Shown here piece by piece: positions 1-6,179 of a DNA stretch of 11,507 nucleotides (its first letter is position 1; each line of letters begins with the position of its first letter). The translations under genes and the position numbers were made by a program. The DNA comes from JAAAPF01 sp046541805 (GTDB lineage Bacteria; Pseudomonadota; Alphaproteobacteria; Geminicoccales; Geminicoccaceae), in assembly GCA_046541805.1 (NCBI GenBank), contig JBKHCM010000109.1, forward strand, positions 1 through 11,507. The letters run 5' to 3'. The notes beneath the pieces were generated by a model. That model worked only from the letters and a program-made list of their open reading frames with translations. It ran no database searches and had not been told where the DNA came from.

Positions 1-877
1 GCCGGTGGCGGCGGCCGTCGTCCTGGACATCCGCCTGCCGCGAGTGCTGACGGGCGCCCTCGTGGGATCCGCCCTCGCCGTGGCGGGTGCGGCGATGCAG
101 GGCCTCTTCCGCAATCCCCTGGCCGACCCGGGTCTGGTCGGCGTCTCCAGCGGTGCGGCGCTCGGCGCCGTCGTCGTCATCGTGCTCGCGGGCGAGGCGA
201 TCGGGCCGGCGCGGGCTTGGCTCCTGCCGCTCGCCGCCTTTCTGGGCGCGCTCTTGGCCACCGGGGTGGTCTCGCGGCTCGCCCGCTTCGAGGGCCGCAC
301 GACGACGGCACTCTTGCTTCTCGCCGGCATCGCCATCAACGCCATCGCCGGCGCCGGGCTCGGCCTCGCCGCGTTCGTCAGCTCCGACGAGCAGCTGCGC
401 GATCTCACCTTCTGGACGCTGGGCAGCCTCGCCGGGGTCGATCCGCGCGCCTTCTGGCCCGCGGCCCTCTTGATGACGGTGGCCATCGTTGCCCTGCCCC
501 TGCTCGCGCGCTTGCTCGACGCCTGCCTTTTGGGCGAGCGCGAGGCCGGCCATCTCGGCTTCGACGTCGAGCGCGGCAAGCTCGCGATCGTCGTGCTGAC
601 GGCACTGGGCACCGGTGCCGCCGTCGCCGTCGCCGGCATCATCGGCTTCGTCGGTTTGGTGGTCCCGCACCTGGCGCGTCTGTGCGTCGGCACCGACCAC
701 CGCTGGCTGATGCCGGCGAGCGCGGTCCTCGGTGCCGCGCTCTTGCTCACCGCCGACATCGGTGCGCGGCTCGTCGTGCTGCCGGCGGAACTGCCGATCG
801 GCATCCTGACGACCGCCATCGGTGGGCCGTTCTTCCTGGCGTTGCTGCTCGCCAACCGGCGGCGGTTCAGCTTGTGA
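1..877 (+). CDS. hmuU: Heme/iron ABC transporter permease, FecCD family (HmuU), 5' partial
   Basis: Inner-membrane permease of a heme (or ferric siderophore) importer. The frame is open from the left edge, so the true start lies outside the window; about 291 residues remain of a family that is usually 330-360 long. The visible N-terminal part carries the FecCD signature: RLPRVL, then GAAMQGLFRNPLADP and GVSSGAALGA. The rest is a run of hydrophobic segments (about eight or nine membrane spans), with the GFVGLVVPHLAR segment typical of the cytoplasmic loop that contacts the ATPase, and the LPIGILTTAIGGPFFLALLL tail. The stop overlaps the start of the ATPase gene (TGATG), so the two are translationally coupled. 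The heme substrate is inferred from the HmuV-like partner and the downstream heme-oxygenase-like gene. A siderophore or cobalamin permease is the alternative, since the family is hard to separate by sequence alone. Confidence 0.93.
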   Translation, partial: PVAAAVVLDIRLPRVLTGALVGSALAVAGAAMQGLFRNPLADPGLVGVSSGAALGAVVVIVLAGEAIGPARAWLLPLAAFLGALLATGVVSRLARFEGRTTTALLLLAGIAINAIAGAGLGLAAFVSSDEQLRDLTFWTLGSLAGVDPRAFWPAALLMTVAIVALPLLARLLDACLLGEREAGHLGFDVERGKLAIVVLTALGTGAAVAVAGIIGFVGLVVPHLARLCVGTDHRWLMPASAVLGAALLLTADIGARLVVLPAELPIGILTTAIGGPFFLALLLANRRRFSL

Positions 878-1695
878 TGCTGGCGGCGCAGGACGTCACC
901 GTCGCGGTGGGCGGACGGCTCCTTTTGGACCGCGTCTCGCTCACCCTCGCGCCCGACGAGCTCGTCGCGGTGCTCGGCCCCAACGGCGCGGGCAAGTCCA
1001 CGCTCTTGGGTTGCCTCGCCGGCGCGCGCCCACCGACCGCCGGCCGGGTGACCCTCGACGGCCGCCCGCTCGCGAAGCTGGAGCCCAGAGCGCTCGCCCG
1101 CCGCCGCGCGGTGTTGGCCCAGAACACGGTGATCACGATGCCCGCGCACGCCGAGGAGGTGGTCGCACTCGGCCGCATCCCCCACGCCGACGACCCGGCC
1201 GGCACGCGCCGGGTGGTGGCCGCCGCGCTGGACACGGCTGACGCGGGCCCGTTCATCGCCCGCAGCGTGGCGACGCTCTCGGGCGGCGAGCAGCAGCGCG
1301 TCCATCTCGCCCGCGCGCTCGCCCAGATCTGGCCGGCGGACGGCACCGCGGCATGCTACCTTCTGCTCGACGAGCCGACCGCCAGCCTCGACCTCGCCCA
1401 TCAGGCCCAGGTGATGGCGACGGCACGTGCCCTCGCCGATGCCGGCCACGGCGTGCTCGCCATCCTGCACGATCTCAACCTCGCGGCGGCCGTGGCCGAC
1501 CGCCTCGTCCTGCTCGCCGGCGGCCGGCTCGCGGCCGCCGGCCCGCCCGCCGCCGTGCTCACCGCCGAGCGCATCGCCGCCGTCTTCGCGATCGACGTCG
1601 ACGTGGTCGCCCGACCCGACGGCCGCGGACCCTTGGTGGTGCCGCACCCCGTCGCCGCCCCTCTTTGGCCCACCGTCGCCGGAGCGTTCGCATGA
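877..1695 (+). CDS. hmuV: Heme ABC transporter ATP-binding protein HmuV
   Basis: Cytoplasmic ATPase, 272 aa, that powers the HmuU permease. All ABC motifs are intact: Walker A GPNGAGKST (34-42), Q-loop Gln82, signature LSGGEQQR (134-141), Walker B YLLLDEP (161-167), D-loop and H-loop His198. The opening MLAAQDVTVAVGG and the segment EEVVALGRIPH are characteristic of HmuV rather than of BtuD or FepC. The frame is open far upstream, but the ATG at 877 is preferred because it overlaps the hmuU stop and gives the family's usual N-terminus; a GTG at 874 is an in-frame alternative. The stop overlaps the next ATG (ATGA at 1692-1695). Heme specificity is inferred from family resemblance and neighbours. 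Confidence 0.93.
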   Translation: MLAAQDVTVAVGGRLLLDRVSLTLAPDELVAVLGPNGAGKSTLLGCLAGARPPTAGRVTLDGRPLAKLEPRALARRRAVLAQNTVITMPAHAEEVVALGRIPHADDPAGTRRVVAAALDTADAGPFIARSVATLSGGEQQRVHLARALAQIWPADGTAACYLLLDEPTASLDLAHQAQVMATARALADAGHGVLAILHDLNLAAAVADRLVLLAGGRLAAAGPPAAVLTAERIAAVFAIDVDVVARPDGRGPLVVPHPVAAPLWPTVAGAFA

Positions 1696-2888
1696 GCGAG
1701 GAGCCGCCGCTCGCCACCACGCCCCAGCGTCAGCCGGCCCGCGGGATGCCCCGGCGCTACAAGATCTGGGAGATCCCGGGCACGGTGCAGTGCTCGATCG
1801 TCGGCACCTGTTTGGATCGCCGCGACATCCAGACGCTGATGCGCAAGGGCAAGGTGCGCACCCAGCCCGGAGCCACCGAATACCAAATCCACGGCTATGT
1901 CGTACAGGAGGCGACCCAGCCCGGCCTGATCGGCCAGCTGATCCACAAGACCCTGGATCGCAAATACGCGCCGCAGGTGGCGCGGGTCGGCCGCCTCCGC
2001 GAGCCGGCGGCGCTCGCGGCCTATTGGAACGACGCCTGCGCCAAAGGGCAGGTGGCGGGTGCGTATTGGGGGCTGATGAGCCACCGGCACGTCGGCGACA
2101 AGCTGCGCTACGCCGCCTTCGGCGACGTCCACATGCTCTCGCACTTCATGGGCGGGGCGAACCGCGCCGACGCCCAGGCGCTGTGGGCGTCGGAGCGCCG
2201 CGTCGCCGAGCTCGAGCAGCGGCTCGAGCGGGTCCGCCGCCGCTCCCACGAGAGCCTGGCCGAGCGCGACGCGCGGATCGCGGCCCTGGAACACGAGATC
2301 CAGCAGATGCGCAGCTTCTGCATCCGGCTGCGGCCGCACGCGAGTCGACCCGAGCGAACGCCCGGCTGCGACCACCCGGCCAAGCAGGAGCGCCGCCGTC
2401 GCCAGCAGGAGCGTCGGCTCGCCGCCGCCCGCGCCCGCATCCGCGAACAGGACCGCGAGATCGCCGGCCTCAAGGCGCAGATGGAGCGGCTCGAGGAGCT
2501 ACCCGTCTGTCCGATCCAGCGCCCGACGGCGGCGGAGGTGCCCGAGGCTTGCCCGCTCGCCGCTTCGCGTCTGCTCTATGTCGGCGGGCGGACCAGCGCG
2601 GTGCCGCATCTGCGCACCGGCGCCGCCCGTCGCCGCGCCGAGCTGTTGCACCACGACGGCGGCATCGAGCACCGCCTCGAGCAGCTCGAAGACCTGGTGG
2701 CGCGGGCGGATCTGGTCTTCTGCCCGGTCGACTGCGTCAGCCACAGCGCGTGTCTGCTGGCGCGCGATCTGTGCAAGCGGGCGAACAAGCCCTTCGTGCC
2801 GCTCCGGAGCGCCGGCGTGACCCACTTCCGCCGCGCCCTCGACCGCCTGCAACCCGCCGAGGAGGCCGCCGCATGTTCATCGCGATGA
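1692..2888 (+). CDS. DUF2325 domain protein with central coiled coil, in the heme operon
   Basis: 398-aa soluble protein of unknown function with no signal peptide. Three parts are visible. An N-terminal domain (about 20-165) contains YKIWEIPGTVQCS, Cys34 and Cys40, and the histidine-rich stretch LMSHRH (128-133) and FGDVHMLSH (143-151). A long charged coiled coil follows (about 165-270, rich in Glu, Arg, Gln and Ala). A C-terminal DUF2325 domain (about 294-385) has YVGGR, the HHDGGIE motif (320-326), CPVDCVSHSAC (344-354) and a final Cys-Lys pair (361-362). The start at 1692 overlaps the hmuV stop, and the gene overlaps the heme-oxygenase-like gene by 16 nt, so it is a fixed part of the transport operon. 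Established: DUF2325 is an uncharacterised, nucleotide-fold-like domain. Inference: the His/Cys-rich N-terminal domain could bind heme or metal, making this a sensor or chaperone for imported heme. No function is claimed as known. Confidence 0.88.
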   Translation: MSEEPPLATTPQRQPARGMPRRYKIWEIPGTVQCSIVGTCLDRRDIQTLMRKGKVRTQPGATEYQIHGYVVQEATQPGLIGQLIHKTLDRKYAPQVARVGRLREPAALAAYWNDACAKGQVAGAYWGLMSHRHVGDKLRYAAFGDVHMLSHFMGGANRADAQALWASERRVAELEQRLERVRRRSHESLAERDARIAALEHEIQQMRSFCIRLRPHASRPERTPGCDHPAKQERRRRQQERRLAAARARIREQDREIAGLKAQMERLEELPVCPIQRPTAAEVPEACPLAASRLLYVGGRTSAVPHLRTGAARRRAELLHHDGGIEHRLEQLEDLVARADLVFCPVDCVSHSACLLARDLCKRANKPFVPLRSAGVTHFRRALDRLQPAEEAAACSSR

Positions 2889-3184
2889 ACCGCTTTCAGG
2901 TGCACCGCGGCCGCGAGGCCGAGTTCGAGCAATTGTGGCTCAACCGCGAGACGCACCTCCAGCACATGCCGGGCTTCATCGAATTCCAGCTCCTGCGCGG
3001 CCCGTCGTCGGCGACGCACACCCTCTTCGCCTCGCACACCGTATGGGCGTCACGCGACGCCTTCGAGGCGTGGACCCGCTCGTCGGCCTTCCGCGCCGCG
3101 CATCGCAACGCCGGGGCGCACGGCGGCCTCTACGCCGGCCATCCGCAGTTCGAAGGCTTCGAGGTGCTCCAGGAACTGCGGTGA
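2873..3184 (+). CDS. ABM-domain protein, probable IsdG/HmoA-type heme-degrading monooxygenase
   Basis: 103-aa cytoplasmic protein of the antibiotic biosynthesis monooxygenase fold. It aligns without gaps from its middle onward with S. aureus IsdG, as recalled: the stretch VWASRDAFEAW and then SAFRAAH match the IsdG positions. The heme-oxygenase triad is complete: Asn6 (in MNRF), Trp67 and His77, equivalent to IsdG Asn7/Trp67/His77. The family oxidises heme in the cytoplasm to a linear tetrapyrrole and frees iron. As last gene of an hmuUV operon it would act on newly imported heme. The ATG at 2873 is used because it gives the conserved N-terminal MFIAMNRF; a second in-frame ATG at 2885 would leave only one residue before Asn6. 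Related rhizobial proteins are HmuQ and HmuD. Which scission product forms cannot be read from sequence. Confidence 0.85.
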   Translation: MFIAMNRFQVHRGREAEFEQLWLNRETHLQHMPGFIEFQLLRGPSSATHTLFASHTVWASRDAFEAWTRSSAFRAAHRNAGAHGGLYAGHPQFEGFEVLQELR

Positions 3185-3190
3185 TTGTAA

Positions 3191-3237
3191 ATTGGAACAA
3201 TTCTATTTGGCGGCTTTCGCATTAGAACAAATCAAGA
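3191..3237. promoter_or_regulatory. Two Irr-box (iron control element)-like sites
   Basis: The first site, 3191-3207, reads ATTGGAACAATTCTATT. It has an exact GAA-N3-TTC core and matches 10 of the 14 defined positions of the alphaproteobacterial Irr box (TTTAGAA-N3-TTCTAAA, from memory). The second, 3221-3237, begins ATTAGAACAAATC: its left half-site TTAGAA is perfect and its right half is poor. Their centres are 30 bp apart, about three helical turns, and they lie upstream of the -35 box at 3262. That placement would suit activation, or looping, more than simple blocking of RNA polymerase. They sit directly after the heme operon and before an iron-related gene set. Binding is inference. Confidence 0.4.
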
Positions 3238-3261
3238 GTGCACCGAGGACTTTGATTGCAT

Positions 3262-3290
3262 TTGACCGGTGCAGCAAGGCACCGTATTCA
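3262..3290 (+). promoter_or_regulatory. Sigma-70 promoter of the PadR-like regulator gene, with inverted repeat in the spacer
   Basis: -35 TTGACC (3262-3267), 17-bp spacer, -10 TATTCA (3285-3290), leaving a leader of about 28 nt before the ATG at 3325. The spacer carries a perfect inverted repeat CGGTGC-N6-GCACCG (3267-3284), a good candidate operator. The block from TTTGACCGGTGC down to the ribosome binding site recurs upstream of the paralogous - strand gene at 8634, which supports its being functional. Confidence 0.6.
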
Positions 3291-3324
3291 GGACTGAGTT
3301 GGTTCTCTTTTGGAGCGGCCCGCC

Positions 3325-3864
3325 ATGCGGTCCCCGACCTCGACCATCGTCATCGATCTGGCCGCCCTCGGCGTCCTCGCCGACGGGCCGAGCGCCGTCG
3401 ACACCCTCTGCGGCCACGTCCAGGCGGCGTGCCGCCCCTGGCTCACGCCGACCCGCTGCGTCGTCTGCGACCGGCTGATCGCGTGGATCGAGCGTGGCGT
3501 GGTCGAGCAGCGCGCCGACGGCGGCGTGGCGCTGACCGCCGCCGGCCGCGATCAGCTCAAGGCCTTGGTGGCGGCGCCGGTTGGGGAGAGCTGCCAAAGC
3601 CTCCTGCCGCTGGTCGAGACGCTGAAGCTCGCGCTCGCCGATCAGCTCACGCCGCCGCAGCGCCAGGCGCTGCTGCACGAGCTGGTCCAGCTCCGCTCGC
3701 GCTGCCTCGCCGCCCAGACGGGCACCGGCGACGGCGAACCCACGCCGACGCTCCTGCGCCGCTGCGCCGCCCGGCGGCTGCACGCGGCGGCGCTCGCCGA
3801 GGTCGCGTTGGGTCGCGCCATGGCGCAACTCGGCGTCGACGACGCGGCGGAGACGACGGTGTGA
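3325..3864 (+). CDS. PadR-like winged-helix transcriptional regulator (copy 1)
   Basis: 179-aa protein with the layout of PadR regulators. A winged-helix DNA-binding part (about 8-82) starts ALGVLADGP and ends in the wing motif VALTAAGRDQL. A helical dimerisation part follows (about 93-170) with the PadR-like stretch ETLKLALADQLTPPQRQALL. The start at 3325 is chosen over TTG at 3310 because the paralog at 8634 starts at the equivalent codon and GGAG lies 9 nt upstream. Its stop overlaps the next gene's GTG (GTGA), giving an operon with the 160-aa protein and the imelysin remnant. A spacer palindrome in its promoter suggests self-regulation. It shares 76 of the first 130 residues with the - strand copy. 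Four cysteines (29, 36, 45, 48) lie in the DNA-binding part; three of these (29, 36, 45) are shared with the copy. The PadR assignment is by pattern only, and ligand and targets are unknown. Confidence 0.68.
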   Translation: MRSPTSTIVIDLAALGVLADGPSAVDTLCGHVQAACRPWLTPTRCVVCDRLIAWIERGVVEQRADGGVALTAAGRDQLKALVAAPVGESCQSLLPLVETLKLALADQLTPPQRQALLHELVQLRSRCLAAQTGTGDGEPTPTLLRRCAARRLHAAALAEVALGRAMAQLGVDDAAETTV

Positions 3865-4343
3865 GGGTCGACGTCGCGCTGTCGCACCGGCGCGTGTCGG
3901 GCTGCAACGACGCCGAGCGCCTGCTGTTGTGGGCGCTGCGTCACCGCGTCGCCGCGGGCGATCCCGCAAGCCCGCATCTGGTGAGCGCGTTCGGCTTCAT
4001 GTGCGGTGCGAACGCGGGGCATGCGCAGGACGCGCTCAATCGGCTGGTGGACGCGTTCGAGACCTTCGCGCGCCGGCCGCTGGCCTTTCTCGACTGGTGC
4101 AACCGGGCGGTGACCGAAGACGAGGCGGTGGTCCTGGCCCTCTGCGCCGAGCTGCAGCTCGGCCGTGCCGCGCCCCGGGCCCTCGACGCGCTGGTCGTGC
4201 CGGAGGGCGCGGCGACGGTCCGCGCCGCCGCGCTCGCGCTCGTCGACCACTTCGCCACGGCGGGCCTTCACCTGCCGCCACCCGTGCCAACGACGTCGAC
4301 GGGGGAGCACGATGTCGCCGACCACCCCTTCACCGTGCATTAG
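3861..4343 (+). CDS. Conserved-looking hypothetical protein, 160 aa
   Basis: I do not recognise this family. The start is GTG at 3861, overlapping the regulator's stop (GTGA), so it is translationally coupled to it. The sequence is mostly helical and soluble: SGCNDAERLLLWALRH (13-28), SAFGFMCGA (42-50), then LNRLVDAFETFARRPLAFL, a DEAVVLALCAELQ helix (87-99), and a Pro-rich end GLHLPPPVP (135-143). Cysteines are at 15, 48, 80 and 95. There is no signal peptide or membrane span. Codon use matches the neighbours and the 3' end overlaps the start of the imelysin gene by 32 nt. The arrangement suggests it works with the PadR-like protein, for example as a partner or modifier of the regulator, but that is only context. 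Confidence 0.7.
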   Translation: MRVDVALSHRRVSGCNDAERLLLWALRHRVAAGDPASPHLVSAFGFMCGANAGHAQDALNRLVDAFETFARRPLAFLDWCNRAVTEDEAVVLALCAELQLGRAAPRALDALVVPEGAATVRAAALALVDHFATAGLHLPPPVPTTSTGEHDVADHPFTVH

Positions 4344-5058
4344 CACGGCGCTGAGCGCGCTCGCCGCACCGGCCTTCGCCGCCACCCATGCCGCCGGCGC
4401 GCACAGCCCCTACGGCGACAGCCTCGAAGCGGCGACGGCGTTCGACGCCGCCAGCGAGCTCGGGCGCCCCGATCTCGAGGAGACCGTCGCGCGCTGGGTG
4501 GACGCCGGCGCGGCGCGCGCCGAGCTCATCGCCGACGGCTCCGAAGCCGCCGACGCGCCGATCCTGAAGGGCCCGGCTTCGCTCTCCTACGGAAAGCTCG
4601 CAGTCGAGCGCATGAAGCTCGGGCTGACGCGCGAAGACCCGCAGGAGGAGCATGTCGGCTGCATCGACGACACCCGAAACTCGCGCTTGGACAGCGTCGT
4701 CGGCGCGGAGAACGTCGGTTGCGGCCGCGATGAGAGCCTCGACCGCAGCGTCGAAGGGCCGGTCTTGAGCGACCTCGTCCCGCCCGCCGAGCCGGCGCTC
4801 GATGCGCAGATGCGCAAGCGGCTGGAGGCGAGGCACGCGGCATGTCTCGAGCTCATGGAGGCCGCCGACAGCGGTCGGCTGGCCGACGACCCGATGCGCG
4901 CCGCCGGCAACGCGGCGGGTAACGCGCTCTTGGCGGCGGGAACCGCGCTGGTCGCCCGGCCCGAGACGCTCGTGCGAACCGCCGCCGCACTCGCGCTCGG
5001 CCAGCTCGCCTTGATGGGCTCCGATAGCCTCGATCAGCCCGAAGCGGTCTTCCCGTGA
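4312..5058 (+). CDS. Imelysin (peptidase M75, IrpA-type) protein lacking its N-terminal catalytic half
   Basis: 248 aa, against about 400-450 for complete iron-regulated imelysins. A GGGGAG ribosome site lies 5 nt before the ATG. A signal-peptide-like start (ALSALAAPAFAA, 14-24) lacks the usual positive charges. After a short piece resembling the mature N-terminus (DSLEAATAFDAA) it jumps to the second half: LSYGKLAVERMKLGL (91-105), EEHVGCIDDTRNS (112-124, degenerate form of family EDEHSCFSDNTH), SVEGPVLSDLV, GNAAGNAL and the family ending GSDSLDQPEAVF. The segment carrying the GxHxxE metal motif is missing, roughly 200 residues. Complete members are periplasmic iron-binding or iron-regulated proteins. 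The frame is open, so it may be expressed, but I infer loss of function. It is last in the operon starting at 3325. Confidence 0.78.
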   Translation: MSPTTPSPCISTALSALAAPAFAATHAAGAHSPYGDSLEAATAFDAASELGRPDLEETVARWVDAGAARAELIADGSEAADAPILKGPASLSYGKLAVERMKLGLTREDPQEEHVGCIDDTRNSRLDSVVGAENVGCGRDESLDRSVEGPVLSDLVPPAEPALDAQMRKRLEARHAACLELMEAADSGRLADDPMRAAGNAAGNALLAAGTALVARPETLVRTAAALALGQLALMGSDSLDQPEAVFP

Positions 5059-5366
5059 GTGGCGGCGGCCGGGGCCGGCACGAGCCCGTCGGCGTTCGAA
5101 CGGTGCTGACGGAGATCGGCGATGCCTGCGATTGCGTCGGTGAGGTCGAGTGCGCCCTCGACCGCTGCCGTTACCACGACGATGGATGGGACGGATGGGT
5201 TACGGACGACGATGGTGGAGGCGGCAACGGACGCGCCAAGCCAAACGCCCGGTTCGGCGCTCATGGCGCGCCCACAAGCGCCGCCTGATCGCGCGGTTCG
5301 GCGGAATGCGCTGGCGCGACGACGATGCTTCGAAGCAAGCTCGAAATGATCGGTGATGCGGAAAGG
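5059..5366. other. Gene-poor stretch after the imelysin remnant
   Basis: No gene recognised. Short frames exist on both strands, including a 76-aa one on the - strand spanning 5034-5264, but none has a ribosome site, a known motif or a clear family. It may hold further decayed sequence of the imelysin locus. Confidence 0.4.
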
Positions 5367-5395
5367 GACCGGGGGTGCGACGGCACCACCCGGTC
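5367..5395 (-). terminator. Hairpin terminator downstream of the first tetra-cysteine miniprotein gene
   Basis: A 12-bp stem, GACCGGG-GGTGC pairing with GCACC-CCCGGTC, with one bulged A and a four-base loop (GACG), begins 17 nt past the stop of the - strand gene at 5412. On that strand it is followed by a short pyrimidine run (CCCTTTCC) rather than a full T tract, so it is a moderate intrinsic terminator. Confidence 0.5.
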
Positions 5396-5411
5396 TGCCG
5401 GGAGGGTCGCG

Positions 5412-5579
5412 TCAGGCCGCCTTGGCGGCGTCCTTGGCCTGGTACTCGCCGCACCAGTCTTCAGCGGCCACGGTCGGCCACTGGGCAGCCGCGGCGGTGC
5501 CCTGGGTCATCGGCACGGGCGCGTTGCGGCGGCACTGGGTCTTCTCGGCATGATAAAAGGCACAAGTCTCACACTTCAT
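5412..5579 (-). CDS. Tetra-cysteine miniprotein, copy A (55 aa)
   Basis: Short protein starting MKCETCAFYH and ending in a Lys/Ala tail. It has four cysteines: Cys3-x2-Cys6, Cys16 and Cys43. Fixed surroundings are CRRNAPVP (16-23), QWPTV (33-37) and DWCGEY (41-46). There is no signal peptide, so it is cytoplasmic. The pattern suggests one Zn or Fe-S site held by four thiols; I do not know a characterised family. A GGAG ribosome site precedes the ATG and a near-perfect promoter and a terminator hairpin frame the gene, so it is a real single-gene unit. Copy B (5865-6032) is identical at 41 of 55 positions without gaps, and a + strand relative lies at 6180. The gene is too short to be called by many annotators. 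Confidence 0.85.
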   Translation of the reverse strand: MKCETCAFYHAEKTQCRRNAPVPMTQGTAAAAQWPTVAAEDWCGEYQAKDAAKAA

Positions 5580-5612
5580 CGCGACAACTCCAAAGCGATA
5601 GGAAACACCGCG

Positions 5613-5641
5613 GATATACGCGACGGCCTGTCACATGTCAA
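5613..5641 (-). promoter_or_regulatory. Strong sigma-70 promoter of miniprotein copy A
   Basis: Reading the - strand: consensus -35 TTGACA (5641-5636), a 17-bp spacer and -10 TATATC (5618-5613), leaving a leader of about 27 nt before the ATG at 5579. It is the best sigma-70 match in the window and lies in a locally AT-richer stretch. Confidence 0.65.
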
Positions 5642-5803
5642 GTCACGCGCAAATGGTCGCCGTAATTATGAACGCAGCGACGGGAAAAGCAAGAATAAGG
5701 ACTTGCCGTGTCCGGTTTATCCTCTGGCCGGATTGGCTGTCGGGGCAGGCATTTGGGCGGTGCGGATTGGGGTCGGTCGGGATGAAAGCATCAGCGCACG
5801 GCG

Positions 5804-5820
5804 CGGCGGGTGGCCCGCCG
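5804..5820 (-). terminator. Possible terminator hairpin after miniprotein copy B
   Basis: A perfect 7-bp stem CGGCGGG/CCCGCCG with a three-base loop lies 44 nt past the stop of the gene at 5865. There is no clear T run on the - strand, so termination is uncertain. Confidence 0.3.
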
Positions 5821-5864
5821 ACGAGCGTCGCCGCGCAGGACGACCCCGCCGGCGCGCCGGCAGC

Positions 5865-6032
5865 TCAGGCGGCCTTGGTGGCGTCCTTCGGCTTGTATTC
5901 GCCGCACCAGTCGCTGGCGGCCACGGTCGGCCAATGCGCACTGGCCGCGGTGCCCTCGGACTTCGGCACCGGGGCGTTGCGCCGGCATTCGGATTGCGGG
6001 GCGTGGAAGAAGGCACAGGTTTCACACTTCAT
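5865..6032 (-). CDS. Tetra-cysteine miniprotein, copy B (55 aa)
   Basis: Same length as copy A and 41 of 55 residues identical, with all four cysteines (3, 6, 16, 43) and the CRRNAPVP, HWPTV and DWCGEY blocks kept. Changes fall mostly in the loop 12-15, around 24-26, and in the tail, often Gln/Glu/Ser swaps, which points to selection on the fold. A GGAGAG ribosome site lies upstream of the ATG at 6032. It probably arose by tandem duplication with copy A, and the 285-bp gap gives each copy its own transcription signals. Upstream, the + strand relative at 6180 diverges from it across a 147-bp gap. Function unknown; thiolate metal binding is inferred. Confidence 0.85.
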   Translation of the reverse strand: MKCETCAFFHAPQSECRRNAPVPKSEGTAASAHWPTVAASDWCGEYKPKDATKAA

Positions 6033-6179
6033 GGGGCGTCTCTCCAGCGATGAGTTACCCGTTGGACAATGGATAACGCCCGCGCCGGATCAAGGTTTCG
6101 CGCTCGCGGAAAGTGCTAATTTCAAAATCCGCACCGCGATGGTACGGAATGGGTTCCCCGAGTGTCATGGAAAGGGTCG

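Noticed and set aside
217..876. In-frame upstream extension of hmuV into the permease gene
   Set aside because: It lies wholly inside hmuU in another frame, with arginine-rich low-complexity translation; the ABC protein clearly starts at 877.
1401..2375. 324-codon - strand open frame opposite hmuV and the DUF2325 gene
   Set aside because: Both + strand genes are firmly supported by motifs and coupled junctions.
5034..5264. 76-codon - strand frame with a hydrophobic middle
   Set aside because: No ribosome site, no family resemblance and overlap with the end of the imelysin gene.
5367..5820. Hairpins considered as part of a riboswitch or small RNA
   Set aside because: They lie just past stop codons of the miniprotein genes and are explained by transcript ends.
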